From the NCBI GenBank assembly GCA_022419385.1, contig JAJUBI010000001.1:2108001-2172000 (forward strand): a stretch of DNA of 64,000 bases, written 5' to 3'. A program made the translations under genes and the position numbers. Each line of letters starts with the position of its first letter. Positions within the stretch are counted from its first letter, which is position 1. The notes below the pieces were generated by a model. It did not search any database. It saw only the letters and a program-made list of their open reading frames with translations, and was not told the DNA's origin. This DNA is from Paraconiothyrium sp. Pb-2020 (taxonomy: Eukaryota; Ascomycota; Dothideomycetes; Pleosporales; Didymosphaeriaceae). Positions 43,231 through 53,613 of the stretch are shown one piece after another.

Positions 43231-43238
43231 CTTTTATG
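43231..43238 (-). promoter_or_regulatory. TATA-like element upstream of the candidate microprotein
   Basis: CATAAAAG on the minus strand, followed by a C/T-rich leader and then an ATG about 50 bases on. Weak evidence on its own. Confidence 0.25.
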
Positions 43239-44728
43239 CGCTATCTGAGTTTGTTTCTTGATCGCGATCTCGTGGTGGCTGGCTGGCTAGAACACACGCG
43301 GGTTGACTGAAACCCGGAGCAGAAGAGAGCGCACGCGAGCTGTCTTTCGCCTGCATGGAACATCCCCTGCTCGAAACACCACGAGACAGTCGAGGAAATA
43401 ACACCCAGCAAGCCGCGCATTCCTCCACCCAACAAATCTCCCTATCCATGTACGATCTCGATCTCGCTGCAAACGGCATAGCCAGAAGTTCCAACATGTG
43501 GCGGTGCATAGCCATGTATTGAAACATTACCATGCTTCCATACAATACACTTTAGCACCGTTCTGGACAAGCGGGACGCTAACCACGAACTTGACACGTC
43601 CGCTCGCGACGCGCGCGTCGCCGATGCAAAAAGAGGGGCAGGGCAGCGAATAGCCGGCGATTTTGTTGGGTCTGCGTCATGCAAGGCCCAACCTCGTGTT
43701 TTTATGGGAGCGTTTATTTGCGTCTTATATCCCAATGAACGAAAGCTGAATAGGAAGCTGGTGAATAGGAAGTTGGCGTGGTGGAATAAGTGCGGGGATT
43801 GTCCGAAGCGAAGCGTAGTTGGGTGGGCGCTGAAGAGATTGAGGTAGACAATAGTGTGTGTGTGTATCTCGTAGCACAAGTGCCTTGCGGCAGATCAAGT
43901 TCGCATTGCACGTTTGCAGTGCATGCTGCGAACAAATGTGCAAGGTGTTCGCATTCGCAGTTGCGCTTCTGTACTGGTAGTGTAAAGTGCGTCTTGCTCG
44001 GTGTCGTCTACTGGTGGATTTGCATGCATAGGCGACCTCCATCCGTGGCGGCGCATCGATTCGCTGTCGGCACTCCCCTCTCTTGCAGATGACTCGTCGC
44101 GCGCCTATGAGCACCACAGCCCATCCATGGCGAACAGGTTTGGGGAGGATAAAATGAAGCTAAGCATGTTGCATTGTTTTCAGTCGGCATGCTTTGATCT
44201 GCATGACGACTGCAGCCCTGGTGGGCCAGTAACTATTCGCCCCCAAACGCGGCACAGTCCATGACTATACTATCTCCTGTCCCCGTTGTGAGAAATGGAC
44301 AGACAAAGGGAAATGTGGAAATTGCTAGTGTACATTGAGCAAGATGATACAGAAGACGTGCGATATGCAAGGGAGAAGGTGCCACAGAGCGCTTGCCATG
44401 TTGCTGGCTGTCGCTGAATAAGACCTCCGTGGACGTTTAGGGGAGGGGCAGATTTGTCGCCCGTGGTATCTGTTCGCTCAATTTCGAAACATTGTGAACT
44501 GGTGTGATAATGCGACAAGTTCTTCTCCGAACGCCGCTGAAGATAAGCAAAATTTCCTTGAAAACGCCGTGCTGCGGGTAAGGACAGTATGAATCAAAGT
44601 GGTCCTTCGAGCGGGATGATCCAGCAACACGTCTTTGAACACATCCACATGTGTCCAGTTCGTGTCGCAATCATCAATCGTCATCCCTTCGAGGGTGGTC
44701 ATCGTTAACATTCCGGTAGCCCTGCTCT

Positions 44729-45951
44729 TCATGAGACAAGCTCTCCGCCTAGGTCCATACCAAGACCCTCGACCTTGGGTATCCTGCTATCACTTGTAGG
44801 TGGTGCAAGAGTGTCGAAATTTAGGCGCCGCCGAGCCTCCCGGGCAGCGATTGGCGTCTTTCCGGCAATCGGTGTGCGGTTCCATGACTGGTTGATCTGT
44901 GCGGGGCTTGGGGACATATTGAGGAAGTCGGCAAAGTTCAAGTTGGCATTGGGCGTTTGCAGACCAAAGCCGAAGTTGAGACCGCCGCCTGGCGTGGACA
45001 TGTGGGATGATGGTAGGGGTGTGGATTTCGGCGGCGGCGTCGACGGAGGGAGCATGTGCTGTTTTGACTCTCCGGGGGGCTGGTGACGGCGAGGTAGCAA
45101 AATGCATTAGTAGACCAACATCTTCCTCTCCCTTGTGTCCTTCTCTTGCTGCACCGGCAGCTGTGAAGCCACTCTGACGAAGGCGAGCGGAGCGGGCAAC
45201 GCCAGGAGGCGGTGTGCGTGGGACCCTCGGCGGAGAGGATCGTATGAACGACTTGTTGATCTGAAATGATGATACGGGAAGGTCTTCGTCGTCATCTTCG
45301 GACATGAGTGGGGAGCGAGAGTCGGGGATGGTCGATGTCTCGGAGACAAAGGAGAGGCTGGGGGCATGCTGCACACGACCGAAGCGAGCATGCCGGCGAT
45401 GATATACGGGCGACGACTCGGGGAGCTGGAAGCTGTTTTTCCAAGACTGGGATGCGGTAGTCGACGTCCTTACTTTCATGCGGTTGTGGTTACTAGTGCC
45501 GGGGTAGTTGTTGAAGGATTTGGCATAGCGAGGCCTCTTGCTCAGGCTGTGGTTGCTGTGGTTGCTGGACCGACTGCCAGACCGTCCAATTTCCTCTGAG
45601 AATATGGGTGCCGCGAGCGGGGACGAGTCAAGCGCGCCATCTTGATAGAAGCGTTCCGACACTGACGAAGCGTTCGACATGGTCTCGTTGCTGGAGCCGG
45701 GGCGCTTCCGCTTGAGCTCGACGTCTACCCGCGGCTCCAGGTGGTCGAGCGAGAGGTCCTGCCATCCATGCTTGATCTTGACGTTAGCCAAAGCGAGGCG
45801 GTTCTGCAGTGTGCGGGTCATCTATATAGACGTAATTAGCATGCAATGCTCAAAGGGGCCTGCGACAAGAAGCTACCTTTGAGACCTGGGCCCTCCGCAG
45901 CACCCTGCTCGCAACCTCGGCGGGCTGATCACTGCGGTCGATGTTTGCCAT
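44729..45951 (-). CDS. Whi5/Nrm1-like G1/S transcriptional repressor
   Basis: A predicted 375-residue nuclear regulator. Exon 1 45951-45877, intron 45822-45876 (55 bp, GTAGCT...ATAG), exon 2 45821-45120, exon 3 45079-44729. The join of exons 1 and 2 gives MTRTLQNRLALANVKIKHGW, which matches the short conserved GTB/Whi5 motif by which fungal Whi5/Nrm1 bind SBF/MBF and repress G1/S genes. The rest is Ser/Pro-rich and basic with many Ser-Pro/Thr-Pro sites (SSPPRVPRTPPPG, TPPPKSTPLP, NMSPSP), as expected for CDK control. The second intron is uncertain: a frame change must occur between 45119 and 45060. The best solution is a 40 bp intron with a weak GTTGGT donor, an ACTAAT branch and a CACCAG acceptor; a sequencing indel is the alternative. 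Confidence 0.65.
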
Positions 45952-47379
45952 GGTGGAGGGGTTACAGCGAGCGGGCTTGCGGTGCGGAGGGGAGGTCGAC
46001 GAGCTCTCGCAAGCGTTTCAACGGCGGTTGGAGGCTTGGAGGTCGCACCAGCTGAAGCGGCAGAAGAATGTGGACAGTGCCCCGAAGGGATAGGAATAGC
46101 TTGTTGGAGCACAGGCCGCAGAACCGGGCAATCGAGGCGGCCTACTTCACAAGTACTGTCAGCGCCAAGTTAGGGCAGTGGAGAGCAGCCGCAGACACGG
46201 CAACTATTACACATCCATCACGCAAAAAGACGCTGGCTGGGCAATTGGCAGCCTGGCGACATTGCTTTTGGTGTTTGGCAAGGACAGGGGCTGAGCTCGG
46301 TAGTGTAACAACTGATGACGCATCCTGTACGCTCCGAAACATATCGACATATTCAGCTTAGCCTAGGTCTAGCGGCCTCTGGTAGATCCAGAGCGATCCC
46401 AGATCAGCCACACTTGGTCGAGGACAAGGCCTGGCTGTCCGTCAAGTCGAGACAACGGAGGGGTGCCGCTGTGCGACTGCAAGTCACACCGAGATATGCT
46501 TAGTCAATCAAACTGAAGCTGCTGTGTACCTCCACACTGGGCTCGTTTTCGGCTCTCCAATCTACCTGTGGTGGCTTATATGGTAGCTCACGCCCTGTGT
46601 AAGGGCCCTGCAGCTGGCGATCCGTTGTATCCGCAGCCCGCAAGACAAACCGTGATTGGACTTGCCTACCGATGATGCTCCAGCACACGGTCCTGTGGAG
46701 GCTTCGGCGTACGAGTACTCGAGGCTGTTCATCGGAGACTCGGCTCACGGCCTCGCATGGGCTTCCATTGTAGAGGAGCCTTGGATGGAACATGGCCAAG
46801 GGAAGCGAGTTGCTGCCCGGCGGAAGCGGAGCGTTTAGCTCGCGCTTGAACTGGCAGTAGCGACGTCATTGGCCTGATACCGAAGTCAGTTGCAACAGGT
46901 CCTGTGCAACACAAACTGGCCTTCACGACCCCATGTCGCCCTTTGCTCGCCTGTCGACGTGCGCCTGCTAATCCGTAAGATTCGCAGTTGTTTCTGGCCT
47001 CGTTGCAATTGCCCCTTTGACACCTGCCCGCTTTTCCAAGGTCAACGCCCTGCAGGTTTCCTGCACGCTAACGTGTAGATACTGATAGATCTACCTCTCC
47101 GGAGACGCTCGCAGTCACCTTTCGCACCCTTTTCCCTCGTCGGTCGCTTCTGACTTCGCTCGTTTGCCATCCAGCGCGTCCGTCAATCACCAAACAACTG
47201 CCATTGCATGCCGAACCCCCGTCGCATTCTTCAATAACGCCCAGTGCACTGTATCGCGCGATTACGCGTCCTTCCCCGTCCGCGACCATCGGACCATCGT
47301 CCCTCGTCCCTCGTTCTTCGTCCTTCGCCTCATGAGCCTCCAAGCATTGTAGCTTACTACAATCGCGACGCATTTGGTC
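45952..47379. other. divergent intergenic region
   Basis: 1.4 kb between the Whi5/Nrm1-like and metalloprotease genes. The right 300 bases are C/T-rich (CGTCC/TTCGT runs near 47280-47330), probably the protease leader. No gene recognised. Confidence 0.45.
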
Positions 47380-49881
47380 ATGCCTTCCTTCTTTTCGAGC
47401 CTTCGGAGAAAGAGCAAGGTCAACATCAAAACAGAGGAGAAGCATGCTCAGAGCCTTATGAATGGCAATGGCCACATGAATGATCAAAACGGCAATAGCG
47501 TGTCCCGGCGCAAATCGTCCTCGACCTTGAATTCTACCGCCCTTGGATCATCGTCCACGTCAACCACGCCTGCGACGTCGACTTCCGGAGAACTTAACGG
47601 CCACCCGAACGGCGTCAAGGACGACATCCCGCCATTGCCCACGCCTCGGCCTCAGCGTCCTGGTGCAAACCCTACAAAGCGCTACAGCTTAAACGTGAGA
47701 GCAGCTCGCCCACTGCTTGAGCAGTCGCTAATGTGAGACAGGGTATGTCAACCTCTAGCAGCTCGCAGATATCTGCCAACCCTTCTTCGCTGCTCGCACC
47801 CCGCGTGCTTTCCGTTTCCGATGGCTCATGGGTACGTTCATTCAAGGTGCGACTGACGTGTCCCTAACAGCACTAGGTTCATCAGCAGGTTCTGTTGATC
47901 TTCGGAAAGATTGGTGACTCGGCTCACAGGCCGCTGGACGGCACCGTGACCATAAACCATCATCAAGGGCGCTTTCCTCCAACAGCTTGGCCAGTATGCG
48001 ACTCTCATTTTAAGGCACTTGTACACCTTGAGCCGGGCTGGAACCGCCTCCGCTTGGACTTTACATCTCCAAAAGTGTCTTCGAGCAACACCTCAGTCTC
48101 CCCGCACGCTGCCTTTCTTAATGTTAATTATCTTCCTCTTACCGATTCTCCTCCGCTGCAACTTGCAATCATCCTTGGGAGCGACTCGTTTGGAACCTAC
48201 GATGCAACGCCGGACCGCATACAGCGTGAAGGCAATGGGTTGGATCTTGCGGTCAAGAAATTTCGCATGGCAGCGTACCTCTGGCAAGCCTTCACTGGCG
48301 AGCAGATGAACCGACACGGTTTTGGGAGGAGGTGCTTTCGTTTCGAGGATGCCTGGGAGCCGGGGACGTTGAGCTACCAAGATTGGGGGACCGGCCAATT
48401 TCGGAACCAGGCCAAGGTTCACATCATTCGGTCAGACAAGACCGTTGCAGAAATCAGAGACTTGGATCGCGCACAACAAAATCCGAAAGGGACGAAAAAG
48501 GGGGATTTGTTCGGCATCGCTGCTGATGCTGTGAAGAATTATTTCCAGATGAAGCCGGGTCAAAAGCAATATGTGTCTTGTCTGTTCCTCGACGCACATT
48601 GGGATCCCCACCACCAGATAATCGTCGGCCATGCCGCTCTGGGTGGGGGTGTCGGTGATCTCCAACTTGGCATCTTTGGATCGCATGCTTTACACAGCTA
48701 TCCTTCAAGTATTGAAGAAGTGTGGCAGGCGTTCGGAGATTGCACGAGAACAGATACCGCACACATTGCTAATGATTGCAATGAAGCTGGCAGCAATTGG
48801 GAGTCAGCAAACATCGGCATCGGAGCTCATCTCCATGAGACTGGTCATCTTTTTGGATGCCCTCACCAGGAGTCGGGCGTTATGTTACGTGACTATGTAA
48901 CTTTCAATCGTACCTTCACTACTCGCGAACCGTATTCGACGCGTAACAAGTCTCCTGGGCAGCGACTGGTGATGCCCACGGATGAGTGCTCCTGGCATAT
49001 TCTCGACGCCCTACGCTTCCGATTCCACCCGTGCTTCCGGATACCTCTGGACTACGGAACCGGAGACGGCAGTGTACAAGTCTGGACAGTTGATAACGGC
49101 CAGGGAGGCGCCATTGCAACTTCAAAATCCGGAATCGCCTGGGTGGAGCTGTACCCAGAAGGTGACGATGTTTGCCACTACTGGAAACGATGGCCTGAGA
49201 TCGAGAACCAATACCCTCGTCAGGTTTCACTGATTGAGTCCGAACTTCGCGACCTTCTACCGAAAGAGAAACAAAAGTCTCGCCTCAAAGTTGAGATATT
49301 CTCTGCTGGTGGTGGCAAGCATGTAGTTGAGGACCTCGCTCAACTTGCAAACCAAAAGCTCGCTCGCGTGAAACTGCCCGATGGACGATGGGGCTACCGC
49401 GGCGGGAAATTAGGCTATTCGCAAATGGAGGGGTCGCAACCGCAAGAGCTCATTCTCGAAAGCGCACATATTCAAACGAAGCTTCTCCTTTCGATTCGAG
49501 TATACCACGGACTTGCTGTTGATGGTCTTGAGTTTATCTACGAAGACTCCACCAGCCAGCTATTCGGCAAGAAAGGCGGGCAGCCGGGTGGAACGGAGTT
49601 CGCGTTAGATACGAGGAAGGGCGAGCTACTGCTTGGTTTCGCTCTGCGGGCGGGACTTTGGATCGATGGAATCCAAATTTTGACCAGTCTTGGCCGGAAG
49701 AGCGATTGGTTTGGCAATGCTCACGGCGGCAGCGGGTATGTGCCCCTAAGATCTCGTCTAGTCATATGATGCTAACCATCGCAGACATACACTCATTCCT
49801 CCTCGTGGGTACACTATCGGCGGTATATCCGGTTCGAGCGCGGCTTGGCTTGACGGCTTCCAATTGATCATCACCCGGTGA
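47380..49881 (+). CDS. putative zinc metalloprotease with jacalin-like C-terminus (YIL108W-type)
   Basis: A 786-residue protein from exons 47380-47694, 47742-47831, 47877-49735 and 49785-49881; introns of 47, 45 and 49 bp. The catalytic motif HETGHLFGCPH (His455, Glu456, His459, His465) is a full metzincin HExxHxxGxxH. The order of conserved blocks (VSDGSWVHQQVLLIFGKIGD, WQAFTGEQM, DAHWD, GIGAHLHETGH) follows the fungal family that includes yeast YIL108W. The last 140 residues contain Gly-rich beta strands ending GGISGSSAAWLDGFQLI, like a jacalin-related lectin fold. The first 130 residues are Ser/Thr/Pro-rich and probably disordered. There is no signal peptide, so it should be cytosolic. Its biological substrate is unknown even in yeast. 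The ATG was taken at 47380 because the open frame upstream begins with TTG. Confidence 0.88.
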
Positions 49882-50630
49882 ATGATCGGATGCAAAATCC
49901 CATCAATCGAAAAAGCACGGGGAAACATAATTTCAGACCCTCACACAGCATCACCCACCGGCGCAACTATCTCAAGACAGGGCATCTTTTTCATACAGCA
50001 TTGTAACATTTTTTATATGATACCAGCATTCTGAACACCTAATATGGGCGATCGGTGGAAGTCCTGGATAATGTTGGCACTAGGGTTTGCATCATGTTGG
50101 CACACAGCACACGAACGTGACCTCACTAACGCACTCGTTCATTGAGGTGCGGGTGTTTGAGTATATACATGTGGAATAGGAACACAGACCTATATACTGT
50201 GTTTGGATGAAAACGAATAATGAGGGCTCCCGGGTCCGTTGGGTATGTCTTCTATGTTATAGCAACAATGAAGCAGTAAATCCAGCGAAAATTGTCGAGA
50301 TGATTGTGAGCGTGATCGCTGTCATAGTCACGAATTCTGATCGTTGAATTCAAAGCTAATATGATTTATCAGTCTACGATCCACGATGTCTCGTGCGTTA
50401 TAGATCCCAAGAAAGCCCTCATCATCGTTCGAATGGATATCATTCTTCTCTCGTGTACTCGTACACGGACCATGAAAAGATGCTACTACATACGGACGCT
50501 ACTCCTGCTCTCCGGTGACTGAGACCAGACTGCAGGGGGCAGGATCATCACGAATTTATGACAAATCTTCCATCGTCCAGCATCGCCTCTCCCTGCTCTC
50601 CTCTCAAACCCCGCATAGGCTCCTACTCAT
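49882..50630. other. convergent intergenic region
   Basis: 0.75 kb between the protease and phosphatidylserine synthase 3' ends. AT-rich; nothing recognised. Confidence 0.45.
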
Positions 50631-51527
50631 CTACGGCTTCGGTATGTGAATCGTCTTGCTCACCATAAGACACCCATGCGCCACAAACGCAAGCGCGATA
50701 GGATGCACTTCCCACCAGCTGCCCACACCCCAAGTACCTAACGGCAACTCGGCATGCGTCCACCCTTTGCTCGCGAAGAACGCCATCACACAGGCCAAAC
50801 CAATCGACGTCGGAATGGGTGTTCCCTCAAAGTACTTGCTCTTTCCGGTGGCGTCTTTAGGCAGCATAGCGACGGTGACGTTGAAGCGGGCCAGCCGAGT
50901 GAGGCCGCAGAGGACGAAGAAGGTGAGGAGGAGGTGGTCGAGGGGGCTGCGCAGGCCGAGGGAGAAGGCGGCGGAGGCAGGGGCTACGCCGAAGGAGATC
51001 TATTTCATCCCACCCGTTAACAAGCGGTCCTAACTGTAGGGGGAGGGGGGTGGAGAGGTATGTACCAGGTCAGCCAGAGAATCCAACTCCTGTCCCATAA
51101 GCGACGCCTTCTTCCTCCAGCGCGCTACTTTGCCGTCCATGAGATCAAAAAACATGCCCAAAGGAATCAGGCCTAGGGCGAGATACGCGTTTGTGTAGTT
51201 TGTGGGGTCTTCTTGGATGCAGTAGCGCAGGGAGGAAAAGATGGACATTACGCCGCAGAAGCCTTCCATTGTCAGTATGATTGTGGGTGAGAGTGAAGAT
51301 GTGAGAGGAGGGTACGTACCATTCATCTCGGTGATGAAGTCTGCGAGGTGCAGCGCGCGGAAGAGGGAGAAGTGGCCTGCTTCTGAGCTGAGGAGGCGGG
51401 CTTGCTTGTCTTGCGCTGCGGGGGGTCAACATCTCTGTCGTGCAGCCAGGTCTCGCTACGTACTTTGGTCCTTTGGCGGAGGAGCCTCGTCCTTGGGCCC
51501 TGAGGGCGCGCCGTTTCTTCGCGACAT
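50631..51527 (-). CDS. cho1: CDP-diacylglycerol-serine O-phosphatidyltransferase (phosphatidylserine synthase)
   Basis: A 241-residue ER membrane enzyme making phosphatidylserine from CDP-diacylglycerol and serine. Exons 51527-51464, 51415-51320, 51262-51066, 50999-50631; introns of 48, 57 and 66 bp. The CDP-alcohol phosphotransferase signature is intact across MDGKVARWRKKASLMGQE and LDSLADLISFG, i.e. D-G-x2-A-R-x8-G-x3-D-x3-D. HLADFITEMNGFCGVMSIFS precedes it, as in yeast Cho1. Several transmembrane helices follow (for example PTSIGLACVMAFFA and PIALAFVAHGCLMV). It is slightly shorter than yeast Cho1 (276), mostly at the N-terminus. The short exon 1 encodes a Pro/Lys-rich cytosolic head (MSRRNGAPSGPKDEAPPPKD). 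Fungal Cho1 has no animal counterpart of the same type. Confidence 0.93.
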
Positions 51528-52214
51528 GGTGTAGTGGCGGTGAGGTAAGCTTGGAAGGTAATTGATCAGGCAGCGAGCGAGGACGTATGTGTGTTTGTTG
51601 TGAGGAGGGCGGGGGTAGGAGCAGTAAAATAGACGTCAAGTGCGTCAGTGGATTAGTGTGATCCGCGTCGACGTGTGGGATGTGCAGGATTGGGGATACT
51701 ATCCAAGATTCTTGAGGAGCAGCTGGCCCACGTCATACCTAAGCTTGCAGCTAGCGAACACCAGGGCTCCGCCAAGATTCTAGGATGCGTTCGCAACTCC
51801 ACATTATTTTACGGCAGTTCGCTTTTGACGAGGGGACTCGCGATCTGGTTGTCTCGAGGCTGCGATAGATGTCTTTCACCGCATGTCAGATGTTGTAAAT
51901 TTTGACCGCCGAATGCAATAGCAATGCGAACAAGATCACGACAAGTAGACAAGTAGTAGATGTGCGATCATTTGTCTCGTACATTCCTTCACTGCTCTTT
52001 GAAACATCTAAGATTGAGACTTCAATATACATGTTTGTGAGCTCTCCAGGGCTCGCCGTGATAGCATCCGTAGGCAGCTTCCCAAAAGCGACTACCTCCA
52101 TACGCCAAACGCCGTGAATGATCAAGGTATCGATGCGCTCGCGCCAGTACCAGTGGAATGAAGTAGGGTTGGCTTCGTACGTTATGTCGTGCGGACATGT
52201 CCATGCGATCCTAC
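51528..52214. other. intergenic region
   Basis: 0.69 kb containing the phosphatidylserine synthase promoter and the GAR1 3' end. No gene recognised. Confidence 0.45.
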
Positions 52215-53106
52215 TCAGTAACCTCCTCTACCACGGCTGCTGAAGCCACCACGTCCACCACCGCGCGAGAAGCCACCGCTTCCACCACGTCCACCACCAC
52301 GACCGCCGAAGGAACCGCCTCGGGTACCGCCTCGTCCACCAGCACCTCCTCTTGAGAAGCCACCACCACGAGGTGCTCCACGGCCACGACCGCCCCGTGC
52401 ACCAAAGCCACCGCGAGCACCTCCTCTGCCAGCGGGCTTCTTCACCTTCGGCGCGCCTGGATTGGGCTTTGGCTTCGGGAGGAACCTGGTAGCATCTCTT
52501 AGCACCATTCGGACCAAGAGTGTTTTCGATATGTATCATCTGTTGAAGCAATGTCGCGTGCGGCCGAGTTCGACGCTCAAACTAGTACAAGACACAGAAC
52601 AAACGCTTGGTAAGGGGAAGAGAGAATGAGGAACATACTTGTCTAGTGGTAACAGCTTGTCGCCGCCAATGAAGAACTTATCGCCCTTCTTGAAGGACTT
52701 GGCCTGGATGCCCTCTGTTGGCTTGATCGTGAAGTAAACTTGGGTAATCGGTCCTAGGATTTCATCGACCTTCCCTACTGGTGTCTTATTCTCGAGATAT
52801 ATCGGTGCGTTGAAGTAGGGAATCTTTTCGTTAGTAGACGTGCACATCATCTCGCCCTCGACATCGTGCATGAATTCGCCCATGGCTATGCTTTGTTAAC
52901 TATATGCCAGCTGCGCGACTCGGGTGGTAACGTACGGTATACGGCATCCGGCGGGCCATAGGAAGTCTGGAAGCCTCCGCGACCTGCAAATCATAAGCTC
53001 TTGCGCACTGGGAAGCTTTGCAGCTGTGATCGTACGCACCGCCACGAGGAGTAAATCCGCCGCGTCCGCCTCGCGATCCGCCTCGGGGTGTTCCGCGAAA
53101 CGACAT
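52215..53106 (-). CDS. gar1: H/ACA ribonucleoprotein subunit Gar1
   Basis: A 210-residue core protein of H/ACA snoRNPs, nucleolar, needed for rRNA pseudouridylation. Exons 53106-53040, 52983-52936, 52885-52639, 52485-52215. The first two introns are 56 and 50 bp. The third is 153 bp and joins LLPLDK to FLPKPKPNPGAPKVKK. The central Gar1 fold is unmistakable: YGPPDAVYPMGEFMHDVEGE, KIPYFNAPIYLENKTPVGKV, DEILGPITQVYFTIKP, GDKFFIGGDKLLPLD. Both ends are Arg-Gly-Gly rich, the GAR domains that give the protein its name; the C-terminal one spans about 70 residues and ends RGRGGY. The long third intron was inspected for a C/D or H/ACA snoRNA and none was evident. Divergent from threonyl-tRNA synthetase, with 507 bp between starts. 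Confidence 0.95.
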
Positions 53107-53613
53107 GATGTCTGTAGTTGTGTTGGGTATGGAATCGTCTTGCGCGTCGTGAGCTGTTGCGCCTGCAGGTCGAAAGAGAAAATCGAAAATGGCTGGAGCT
53201 GAGGACCAATCGGCGGCATAATGTTCCGGCCGCGGTCAGGGTAGCGCCTGCCCCACTACACAACGCGGGACGCCAAGAGGTGGGCTGCGAGCTCCAAATG
53301 TGAGGATTCCGTTTCAATCGCTCAATTCGCGTTTCGAGACGAAGATCTCGAGTTATTTGAGTCAGGTTATACCCACGAACCGAGGTAAGCAAGTTTCAGT
53401 CACCCTTTGCAATCATGAACCTTGGTGCGACATTGACAGTTGACTCACGGAGAAACAGACTCATACCTTATATTGCGCGCGAGGGGTTCTGAACCCAACC
53501 GACAACAACAGACTGCAACACTTATATCAAGTGTTGAACGCCCACTGTGAGTCCATATGCTTCGGAACTTTCAAGAATTAACAGCTTATTCTAAGACCTC
53601 TGAAATCGCAACC
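53107..53613. promoter_or_regulatory. divergent promoter of GAR1 and threonyl-tRNA synthetase
   Basis: 507 bp shared by two translation-related housekeeping genes. A possible 5' UTR intron (53547-53584, GTGAGT...AACAG, 38 bp) lies just before the synthetase ATG and would remove the upstream in-frame ATG at 53557. Confidence 0.35.

Larger units (their letters stand above)
42549..44728. other. 2.2 kb gene-poor region
   Basis: Between the MARVEL-like gene and the Whi5/Nrm1-like gene. A 178-codon plus-strand open frame (42692-43228) has no domain features and starts in the likely 3' UTR. A short minus-strand frame at 43064-43183 is listed separately. A GT-repeat lies near 43854-43864. Nothing else recognised. 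Confidence 0.4.

Noticed and set aside
52486..52638. possible snoRNA inside the long third intron of GAR1
   Set aside because: No exact C box with matching D box (no CTGA) and no H/ACA hairpin pair could be found; the intron is simply longer than its neighbours.
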